Source: Bacteroidales bacterium
GTDB lineage: Bacteria > Bacteroidota > Bacteroidia > Bacteroidales > UBA7960
DNA length: 43,846 nt
Direction: 5' to 3'
NCBI GenBank assembly: GCA_003550725.1
Contig: PUKZ01000140.1
Coordinates: 1 to 43,846, forward strand
The position numbers and the translations under genes were made by a program. The notes below the pieces were generated by a model that worked only from the letters and a program-made list of their open reading frames with translations, had not been told where the DNA came from and did not search any database. Shown piece by piece: positions 7,994 to 14,927 of the stretch. Position 1 is the stretch's first letter, and every line of letters begins with the position of its first letter.

Positions 7994-8638
7994 CTATTTC
8001 CATATACTAAAAAGCATTCCTGAAAATGCATATTGCCTGTCATCGGGCTCATGATGTGTGTGCCGCCATATTGTTTGCCATTGCTGTGTTTTACTATCGT
8101 AAAAATATACAACTCCAAAATATGTTTTAAATTTCAGATAATATTCATTTTTATCAAGTGAAACTGCTGTTGTTTTATCTTCAAAATATACAAATGGCTC
8201 ATCATATCCTTTACCATTTGAATATTCGAAAGTTCTGCCCTTTAATCCTCCGGCTACACGGGGTATTGACGACATATATTCTGGCTGTAGCTCATTAAGG
8301 GATTCCGGTAAATGGCCGCTGGCTTTTTGATAGTGGTTAATGTTGTTAATAAGCTTTTCAGCCCTGTGCAGGGTGATAAAGTTTTGTGCGGCCATTACCG
8401 TAAAACCCGATATTAAAACCAAACCTGACAATATGGATATTGTGTATAAAAAAGGTGAATATTTTCGAAATTTGTGATGAATCTTATGATAACTAATATA
8501 TCCAATAATTATGCTACCCAAAAAAATAGCTGAAAAAAACATAGTACCGGCTATATAATGTTCAAATGCCCATTGAACATAAAGCCCCAACATTACTAAA
8601 TACAAAACGATTATAGCAATAATAAACTTTTTTTTCAT
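7994..8638 (-). CDS. small membrane protein with a soluble pilin/GspG-like C-terminal region
   Basis: A 214-residue protein of unknown function. The ATG at 8638 (MKKKFIIAI) was preferred over an in-frame TTG at 8674, because it starts directly before the first transmembrane helix and is preceded by AAGAAGA. Three hydrophobic helices are visible (about 5-25, 32-52, 63-86). The C-terminal 125 residues contain INHYQKASGHLPESLNELQPEYM, which resembles the segment after the helix of type II pseudopilins (helix, then a proline-containing hairpin, then YSNGKGYDEP). That resemblance is to a local pattern only; there is no prepilin cleavage site or secretion gene nearby. Upstream lies a large inverted repeat (8672-8771) that would fold in its 5' UTR. 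Confidence 0.6.
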   Translation of the reverse strand: MKKKFIIAIIVLYLVMLGLYVQWAFEHYIAGTMFFSAIFLGSIIIGYISYHKIHHKFRKYSPFLYTISILSGLVLISGFTVMAAQNFITLHRAEKLINNINHYQKASGHLPESLNELQPEYMSSIPRVAGGLKGRTFEYSNGKGYDEPFVYFEDKTTAVSLDKNEYYLKFKTYFGVVYFYDSKTQQWQTIWRHTHHEPDDRQYAFSGMLFSIWK

Positions 8639-8671
8639 TCTTCTTATCTTATTTAAGTTTAACAAGCAATT

Positions 8672-8771
8672 CAACCGGGGTTATACCTTTTGCTAATTTG
8701 GCTTTGAGGAAATCCGGCTTACACTGAAACCTGGTGAAAATGTTGCTTCAAGGAATTATATACCCCGGTTG
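8672..8771. repeat. 100-base element closed by perfect 10-bp inverted repeat
   Basis: CAACCGGGGT (8672-8681) and ACCCCGGTTG (8762-8771) are perfect inverted copies, GC-rich in an A/T-rich gap. Inside, TATA/TATA and CCTT/AAGG can extend the stem with small bulges. On the minus strand it would form a roughly 100-nt hairpin ending 33 bases before the ATG at 8638. It could be a structured 5' UTR, a small RNA, or the remnant of a miniature mobile element. No target-site duplication is obvious. Confidence 0.5.
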
Positions 8772-8889
8772 ATTACTCTATATATATAGATGTAAAAAAT
8801 GCTCAAAACGTTGCGTCATGTAAAAAATTATTATAAACTTTTTAATAACTATCCTGATAAATAAGTTAATATAAAATAATAAAAAATGG

Positions 8890-8897
8890 TAAATTTG
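8890..8897 (+). promoter_or_regulatory. candidate promoter of the GT4-GH130-GT4 genes, -7 box TAAATTTG
   Basis: TAAATTTG matches TAnnTTTG, but there is no TTG at -33 spacing. The transcript would carry a leader of about 155 bases before the ATG at 9060. The rest of the 421-base gap 8639-9059 holds the inverted repeat listed separately and no other feature I recognise. Confidence 0.33.
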
Positions 8898-9059
8898 GAA
8901 AAATATTATTATTCAGAGGCTTTAGGGTTTATTTTTCTGATATTGTTATTTTCAACACACAAAACTTTGTAACTTTATTCACAAATTTCTATCATCGGTT
9001 TATTTCGGTAAACCACAGTCATAAAAAAAATAATTTTATTAAAATAAAACCATAAAGCC

Positions 9060-11306
9060 ATGAAAATAGCATATGTTGGAACTTACCCACCAAGACAATG
9101 TGGTATTGGAACTTTTACCAATAATCTTATAAAAGCTGTTGTTGCCAATACAAAAGATAAAGAGGTTAATTCGCATGCTAACGTAATAGCATTAAATAAT
9201 CCCGGTGCTGAACAGGAGTATGATTATCCTGAAGAGGTTAAATTTACTATCCGCCAGGAACATCAACGCGACTATATCAATGCGGCAAAATATATTAACT
9301 TAAGTGATTCACAGGCATGCATATTAAATCACGAGTTTGGAATTTTTGGTGGAGGAGATGGCGTATATATACTACCAATGCTTCACAGGCTTAAAGTACC
9401 GCTTATCGTTACATTTCATACAATATTACGTGAACCTACGTTTGTACAGAAAAACATTGTTCAGGAAATAGGTAATATTGCCCGGAAAATTGTGGTAATG
9501 AGTCATAAGGCCGTTGATTTTTTAAAAAATGTTTATCAAATACCGGAAGAAAAAATTACTCTAATAGAGCATGGTGTGCCTGATTACCCCGATTTAAAGC
9601 ATGAGGAAGTAAAAAAGAAATATAATTTTGATGACCGTAAAGTTTTACTAACTTTTGGTTTATTAAGCCGTAACAAGGGCATAGAAACTGTATTGGATGC
9701 ATTACCAAAAGTAGTTAAAAAACATCCCAGGCTGCTTTACATAGTTTTGGGCAAAACCCACCCTGCGATATTAAAACATTCGGGTGAAGAGTATCGTGAC
9801 TATCTAAACCTTTTAATAAAAAAATACGAATTGGAAAATAATGTTTATTTTCTAAAGGATTTTGTCAACGAAAAAGTACTTTTTGAGTATTTAACTGCAT
9901 GCGATATTTATATTACCCCCTATTTAAATGAAGCTCAAATTACCAGCGGCACGCTTTCATATGCCATTGGTGCCGGGGCAGCTGTTTTGTCTACTCCATA
10001 CTGGCATGCCGAGGAGCTGTTAGACAAAGGGAGAGGACGCTTATTTAATTTCAATGATTCTGACCAGCTGGCAGATATTCTTAATGATATACTTGATAAC
10101 CCCTCAAAATTAAACAAACTAAGGAGCAAAGCATATGAATATGGGAAAAAAATTCGCTGGCCAATTATAGGCAAGGAATATTTGAACTTAGTCAAATCCT
10201 TTACCGATACTAAACCATCTGTTGAGCCCGGAAAAAAGCTTATAATAAATACTTCGGTAATACCCACCTTCAAGCTGGATCACATAAAAAGACTAACTGA
10301 TGACACCGGTATAGTGCAGCATGCAACATATGGTATACCCAATCTAAAAGAAGGATATTGCCTGGATGATAATTCGAGAGCACTTCTTATGGTATTGATC
10401 TCATACAGGCAAAATAAAAACCCCGATGCATTTAATTTGATCCCGATTTATTTAAGTTACATACATTACATGCAGAATAACGACGGATCTTTTAAAAATT
10501 TTCTTAGCTTCAGCAGGCAATTTCTGGATGAAACAGGAAGTGAGGATTCGTTCGGGCGCACGATATGGGCGTTGGGCTATCTTATTTACAGGGCACCAAA
10601 TGTTTCCTACAGCGAATTTGGAAGAGAAATATTTGCCAAATCAATAAATTATTTTGACAAACTAAATCATCTCAGGGGAATGGCCAATACAATAATAGGC
10701 ATTAGTTATTACTTGAAAACCAATCCTGAAGATGAGGAAATGATAAAAAGAATGGAAGGCATGACTAAAAAATTAGCTGAAGCTTATAAAAAGACAGCTG
10801 ATAAAGATTGGCAATGGTTTGAAGAGAAGCTTACTTATGATAATGCTATTTTGCCTCTAAGCCTTTTCCATGCCGTGGAAATAACAAATAATGAGCATTT
10901 AAAAGATATAGCCATAAAAACCACAAAATTTCTCGAAGATGTAACCATGGATAAGGGTTATCTCTCTATTATAGGCAGTAACGGGTGGTATCATAAAGGA
11001 GGGGAAAGAGCTATATTTGATCAGCAGGCTATAGACATTATGGCCACTGTCAGGTTATTTTTCCAGGCATACAAAATAACAAAAGATACAGGTTATATTG
11101 AAAAAATGTTTTTAGCGTATTTATGGTTTTTGGGTGAAAACGAGTTACGTATGCGATTATTTGATCACGAAACTTTTGGGTGTTGCGATGGCCTTCAAAG
11201 TTCAGGTGTAAACAGAAACCAGGGAGCTGAAAGTAGTTTAGCCTACCTGATATCTCATCTTACAGTTCTGAGATCTTTGGAATTTGAGTTTGAATATCAA
11301 AAATAA
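9060..11306 (+). CDS. GT4-type glycosyltransferase fused to a C-terminal helical (alpha/alpha) domain
   Basis: A 748-residue cytoplasmic protein. Residues 1-380 form a GT-B fold of family GT4: the glycine-rich N-terminal loop (GTYPPRQCGIGTFT, 7-20), HEFGIFGGGDG (91-101), the acceptor/donor segment LLSRNKGIET (201-210) and the nucleotide-sugar loop around 290-320. The usual second Glu of the EX7E motif is missing: aligned with the second GT4 here, Tyr301 takes its place within ITSGTLSYAIGAG. Residues 400-748 are a helical domain with repeated aromatic and acidic motifs (GYCLDDNSRALLM, QNNDGSFKNF, ETGSEDSFGRTIWALG, WQWFEEKLTYDNAILPL). These resemble alpha/alpha-toroid enzymes or glycan-binding domains. 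It lies 12 bases before the GH130 gene, so co-transcription and a linked mannoside role are likely. The donor sugar is unknown. Confidence 0.8.
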   Translation: MKIAYVGTYPPRQCGIGTFTNNLIKAVVANTKDKEVNSHANVIALNNPGAEQEYDYPEEVKFTIRQEHQRDYINAAKYINLSDSQACILNHEFGIFGGGDGVYILPMLHRLKVPLIVTFHTILREPTFVQKNIVQEIGNIARKIVVMSHKAVDFLKNVYQIPEEKITLIEHGVPDYPDLKHEEVKKKYNFDDRKVLLTFGLLSRNKGIETVLDALPKVVKKHPRLLYIVLGKTHPAILKHSGEEYRDYLNLLIKKYELENNVYFLKDFVNEKVLFEYLTACDIYITPYLNEAQITSGTLSYAIGAGAAVLSTPYWHAEELLDKGRGRLFNFNDSDQLADILNDILDNPSKLNKLRSKAYEYGKKIRWPIIGKEYLNLVKSFTDTKPSVEPGKKLIINTSVIPTFKLDHIKRLTDDTGIVQHATYGIPNLKEGYCLDDNSRALLMVLISYRQNKNPDAFNLIPIYLSYIHYMQNNDGSFKNFLSFSRQFLDETGSEDSFGRTIWALGYLIYRAPNVSYSEFGREIFAKSINYFDKLNHLRGMANTIIGISYYLKTNPEDEEMIKRMEGMTKKLAEAYKKTADKDWQWFEEKLTYDNAILPLSLFHAVEITNNEHLKDIAIKTTKFLEDVTMDKGYLSIIGSNGWYHKGGERAIFDQQAIDIMATVRLFFQAYKITKDTGYIEKMFLAYLWFLGENELRMRLFDHETFGCCDGLQSSGVNRNQGAESSLAYLISHLTVLRSLEFEFEYQK

Positions 11307-11318
11307 AACCTTTAATAT

Positions 11319-12248
11319 ATGCCTGTTATAAGTCGTTACCAAAATAATCCAATCCTTACAAAGGATAATGTGCCCTATGAAGTGGCAACCGTTCATAATG
11401 CTGCTGTTGTAAAGCATAACAATCAGTATATTATGATTTTCCGGTCGCACAGACTTAACGGAAGATCTATATTAGGCAAAGCTGTTTCTGACAATGGATT
11501 TGATTTCAAGGTAGCACCAAAACCTTTCATGACACCTTCAAAGGATGGTATCTTTGCAGAATATGAAGAGTATGGCATCGAAGACCCGCGTATAACATTA
11601 ATAGATGATGAATATCTTATAACTTACAGTGCATACTCCAGGCATGGCGTGCGAATTGGTTTGGCAAAAACAAAAGATTTCATAAATATCAGGCGTTTAT
11701 CGCTGATTACAGAAGCTGACTATCGCAATGTGGTAATTTTTCCTGAAAAGTTTAATGGGCTTTACGCACGGCTTGACCGACCACATTCGGAAATAAGCCC
11801 CTGGTCGGTCTGGATATCTTATTCTCCGGACCTCATATATTGGGGAGAGAGCAAGGTTATTATGAAACCATTAACATACCATTGGGATGAGATGAAAATA
11901 GGGCCGGGAGCGCCTCCTATCAAAACCCAAAAAGGCTGGCTCAATATTTATCATGGCGTGTTCAGTACAATGGACGGCAGTGTATATAGGCTTGGTGTTG
12001 CCCTTCATGATCTGAAAGACCCTTCACAAATTATTGCCGTGGCTGATGAGTGGATTCTGCAACCCGAAGAACCGTATGAAATTACAGGTTATGTTCACAA
12101 TGTTGTATTTTCCTGCGCTGCTGTGCCTGAAAATGACGGTAGCGTGAAAATATACTGGGGAGGTGCTGATAAGGTAATGTGTGTGGGCACAGCAAATATC
12201 AATGATTTGGTTGATCTTTGTCTGAATAAACCAAGAAAACCTTATTAA
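11319..12248 (+). CDS. GH130-family beta-mannoside phosphorylase/hydrolase
   Basis: A 309-residue five-bladed beta-propeller enzyme of glycoside hydrolase family 130, of normal family length. Family motifs are in order: VHNAAVV near the start (25-31), the catalytic-acid loop GIEDPRI (86-92, Asp89 expected as proton donor), FPEK (141-144), RLDRPH (151-156), KIGPGAPP (193-200), YHGV (211-214), YRLGVALHDL (223-232) and YWGGADKV (279-286). Members phosphorolyse or hydrolyse beta-1,4- or beta-1,2-mannosides, releasing mannose 1-phosphate when they are phosphorylases. There is no signal peptide, so it acts on a cytoplasmic glycan or on imported oligosaccharides. It sits between two GT4 genes, suggesting turnover of what they make. 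Linkage specificity cannot be read here. Confidence 0.9.
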   Translation: MPVISRYQNNPILTKDNVPYEVATVHNAAVVKHNNQYIMIFRSHRLNGRSILGKAVSDNGFDFKVAPKPFMTPSKDGIFAEYEEYGIEDPRITLIDDEYLITYSAYSRHGVRIGLAKTKDFINIRRLSLITEADYRNVVIFPEKFNGLYARLDRPHSEISPWSVWISYSPDLIYWGESKVIMKPLTYHWDEMKIGPGAPPIKTQKGWLNIYHGVFSTMDGSVYRLGVALHDLKDPSQIIAVADEWILQPEEPYEITGYVHNVVFSCAAVPENDGSVKIYWGGADKVMCVGTANINDLVDLCLNKPRKPY

Positions 12249-12327
12249 TGTATTTTTTATAACAGGAGCCCCAATGACTTGAGTTGATGATTTGTTGAGG
12301 CTTAACAAAATTAATTTATTAGAAATT

Positions 12328-12359
12328 AAAACTTTAAATACATCTTACACAAATGAAAA
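12328..12359 (+). promoter_or_regulatory. 32-base element over the GT4 start codon, shared with the S9 peptidase gene
   Basis: The stretch AAAACTTTAAATACAT, then C/T, then TTACA, then C/G, then AAATGAAAA occurs here and at 40768-40799 with 30 of 32 bases identical. The distance to the ATG is the same (22 bases from ACTTTAAATA). It includes the start codon and the first Lys codon. A shared promoter, operator or translation-control site is inferred; the function is unknown. Confidence 0.5.
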
Positions 12360-13375
12360 TAGCAATGCTCGCACCGATTGCATGGCGCACACCACCGCGC
12401 AAATATGGGCCATGGGAACAGGTAGCCTCAAATATTACTGAAGGCCTTGCAAAAAGGGGTTTTGATATTACCCTTTTTGCTACCGGAGATTCAGTTACAC
12501 AGGGAAAGTTAAAACATATTTGTTCTGCAGGTTATGAAGAAGACAAAAGCCTGGATCCTAAAGTTGAAGAGTGCATGCACATCAGCTACTTAATGGAGCA
12601 AGCACACGAATATGATATTATTCATAATAATTTCGACTTTTTACCTCTGACTTATTCCAGGCTTATTAAAACCCCTATGGTTACAACAATACATGGCTTT
12701 TCATCTCCAAAAATAATTCCCGTTTACAAACGCTTCAACGACATAAATCATTATGTTTCCATAAGTTATGCCGATCGAAGTAAACACCTCAATTACATTG
12801 CCAATGTTTACAACGGAATAGACCCCGGCTCATTCACCCTGCGCAAAGAACAAGGAAATTACCTATTATACTTTGGCCGGATACATCATGATAAAGGCAC
12901 TCATGAATCAATTAATATTGCACTCAAAGCCAAAATGAAACTGATAATAGCCGGGTACATCCAGGACAAAACTTATTACCATGAAAAGGTAGAACCATAT
13001 TTAGATGGAGAACAAATAATTTATGCAGGCAATGCAGGCCCCGGGCAACGTGATAAGCTACTGGGTGAAGCTTATGCACTACTGCATCCTGTTAACTTTA
13101 ACGAGCCTTTCGGCCTTAGTGTTGCCGAAAGTATGTTTTGCGGAACACCGGTAATTGCATTTAATAAAGGTTCTATGCAAGAGCTTATAGAAGATCAAAA
13201 AACAGGATTCCTGGTAAATAATATAGAAGAGGCTGTAGATGTTATAAGTAGTATAAAAAATATCGACCGAAGCTATTGCCGCCAATATGCCGAATCGAGA
13301 TTTTCAACAGATAAAATGACCGCAGATTATTTAGAGGTCTATAATAAAATCCTAAACCGCCAAAACCTGCAATAA
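12353..13375 (+). CDS. GT4-family glycosyltransferase
   Basis: A 340-residue GT-B glycosyltransferase of family GT4, on the short side for the family. The N-terminal half starts MKIAMLAPIAWRTPP with GPWEQVASNI (19-28) as the acceptor-side loop. The C-terminal half has YFGRIHHDKGTHESI (173-187) and an intact EX7E motif at Glu251 and Glu259 (EPFGLSVAE). FCGTPVIAFNKGSMQELI binds the nucleotide sugar. A typical product is an alpha-linked hexose, but the donor is not identifiable. It starts 104 bases after the GH130 gene and carries its own regulatory element at the start codon, so it may be partly independently controlled. It converges with the second GH130 gene, separated by only 22 bases. Confidence 0.85.
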   Translation: MKIAMLAPIAWRTPPRKYGPWEQVASNITEGLAKRGFDITLFATGDSVTQGKLKHICSAGYEEDKSLDPKVEECMHISYLMEQAHEYDIIHNNFDFLPLTYSRLIKTPMVTTIHGFSSPKIIPVYKRFNDINHYVSISYADRSKHLNYIANVYNGIDPGSFTLRKEQGNYLLYFGRIHHDKGTHESINIALKAKMKLIIAGYIQDKTYYHEKVEPYLDGEQIIYAGNAGPGQRDKLLGEAYALLHPVNFNEPFGLSVAESMFCGTPVIAFNKGSMQELIEDQKTGFLVNNIEEAVDVISSIKNIDRSYCRQYAESRFSTDKMTADYLEVYNKILNRQNLQ

Positions 13376-13397
13376 AGACTTAATTTATTATATAGTA

Positions 13398-14861
13398 TTA
13401 AGGCAACAGGAGTTTTTCAATAAGCCCATCAAGTTCTACAGATAAAAATCCTGCTCCTGTATCTGACAATCCGTAAGGTATAATTATTTTGTCATTGTGA
13501 ATAATTGAACCACATGAATATACTACATTTGGAACATAGCCCTCTCTCTCTTCTTCATTTGGTATAAGCAAGGGTTCTTTCAAACGCCCTATTTCTTTTG
13601 TGGGATCATTCAAGTCGAGCAAGCTCGCTCCCAGGCAATATCTACGCATAGGCCCAACACCATGAGTTATTAGTAACCAACCTGCAGAGGTTTCCTCCGG
13701 TGCGCCACAGTTACCGATTTGAATATATTCCCAAGGATAATAAGGCTCTTGAATTTTAACGGGCTTATCCCAAACATTTATGTTATCAGAAAATCCTATA
13801 TAACTATTAACCCCGTCAATACGCGACAACATAACATATTTTCCGTTTATTTTGCGGGGAAACAATGCAAGGTTTTTATTTTGAGCACCCTGGCCATGAA
13901 GAGGCTTAACTTCGAAATGATAAAAATCGTTTGTTACAATTAGTTTTGGAAGAATTGTAAAACCATCATAAGCTGTATAAGTTGCATAATAAGTTACTTT
14001 ACCATTATCATCAACAAACCTTACAAACCTGGCATCTTCAATACCCTTGCGTTCGGTATATGAAACGGGAAAAATCACCCTTTCCGATATGTCTGTATCG
14101 CGCGAAAATTTAATTTCGTAATGTGAATCTGCCAACCAAATAATTTCCTTTATAGCTCTTTTCTTTGCTTCGTTTGAATTATTGCTGTCAAGAGCCTGGT
14201 TGACTGATTTTAACAAATCACCATAAATAAACTTTTCTTCTAGCGGCTCTATAACCAATGAAATTATGCTTTTATCAACATTCATTTCACGGAGCTTGTT
14301 TATAAATCTTTTTTTGTTATAATGATGCCGCCGCACTACTTCCGGTTGATCAACGTATCTACCTGATTCTTCAAAAGCCAGATTGCCATTATGATCAATA
14401 ACTCCGGTATGAAAAACAATACTTGAAATATGACCTTCTCCGGTAGCCCTGAAACTGACCACAACTCTTTTTGCACCTTCCTCCAATCCTGTCTGATCAG
14501 GAGACTCAACCATTGAAGGGTTAAAAAAAGCAGCAGATTCAATAGAATATTCCATTGAAAAGTATGAACCAATGAGCAATTTTTTATCCTCAGTCAGGTT
14601 TTTAAAGTCAATGGAAGTACCACTTAATAGCTCTTTTGCTTTTTCGTAATGCTTAAGAAATTTCTTGGTCAGGTTACGATGCCGCCTGGCAAAATCCCTC
14701 AGTGTCTGAGACAACGACAACTCAACATCTTCATCTTGCATTTCAAGCACCTTTTTCACAAGGCCTTGAGAACGTTCAAGCCCGTTATGAAAAAACCGGA
14801 TAATTACCCTTTTAAAATTAGGATAAAACCGGTTTGGCTTACGATCAACAATAACTCTCAT
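13398..14861 (-). CDS. divergent long GH130-family protein
   Basis: A 487-residue protein whose C-terminal two thirds is a GH130 propeller. The catalytic loop reads GIEDARF (273-279, Asp276 expected as acid) instead of EDPR. It is followed by LALFPRKINGKYVMLSRIDG (331-350), GNCGAPEETSAGWLLITHGV (383-402), YCLGASLLDL (408-417) and YVPNVVYSCG (442-451). The usual YxGGADxxxxVA strand is replaced by YGLSDTGAGFLSVE (463-476). An N-terminal extension of about 110 residues, and an insert of about 75 residues (170-245) rich in helix, are absent from the 309-residue paralogue. Changed phosphate-site residues occur in GH130 hydrolases acting on beta-1,2-mannosides, so a hydrolase rather than a phosphorylase is possible. 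It has its own promoter; there is no signal peptide. Confidence 0.85.
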   Translation of the reverse strand: MRVIVDRKPNRFYPNFKRVIIRFFHNGLERSQGLVKKVLEMQDEDVELSLSQTLRDFARRHRNLTKKFLKHYEKAKELLSGTSIDFKNLTEDKKLLIGSYFSMEYSIESAAFFNPSMVESPDQTGLEEGAKRVVVSFRATGEGHISSIVFHTGVIDHNGNLAFEESGRYVDQPEVVRRHHYNKKRFINKLREMNVDKSIISLVIEPLEEKFIYGDLLKSVNQALDSNNSNEAKKRAIKEIIWLADSHYEIKFSRDTDISERVIFPVSYTERKGIEDARFVRFVDDNGKVTYYATYTAYDGFTILPKLIVTNDFYHFEVKPLHGQGAQNKNLALFPRKINGKYVMLSRIDGVNSYIGFSDNINVWDKPVKIQEPYYPWEYIQIGNCGAPEETSAGWLLITHGVGPMRRYCLGASLLDLNDPTKEIGRLKEPLLIPNEEEREGYVPNVVYSCGSIIHNDKIIIPYGLSDTGAGFLSVELDGLIEKLLLP

Positions 14862-14884
14862 GTTATATTAACTTTTCTTTTATA

Positions 14885-14916
14885 CAAAAATAGTAAATCC
14901 GGAATATAAAAAACAA
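14885..14916 (-). promoter_or_regulatory. promoter of the long GH130 gene (TTG, 21 bases, TATTTTTG)
   Basis: On the minus strand TTG (14916-14914) is followed after 21 bases by TATTTTTG (14892-14885). This fits the Bacteroidota -33/-7 consensus in both sequence and spacing. Transcription should start about 17 bases before the ATG at 14861. It is the best complete promoter in the window, and it separates this gene from the TPR gene upstream. Confidence 0.6.
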
Positions 14917-14927
14917 CAGTGAAATAC

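Noticed and set aside
8639-8674. 12-residue extension of the membrane protein from a TTG
   Set aside because: The ATG at 8638 sits directly before the first membrane helix and has a purine-rich stretch in front.
13379-13402. CTTAAT/ATTAAG inverted repeat between the convergent GT4 and GH130 genes as a terminator
   Set aside because: Only six A/T-rich pairs with a 12-base loop, overlapping the GH130 stop codon; too weak to call.
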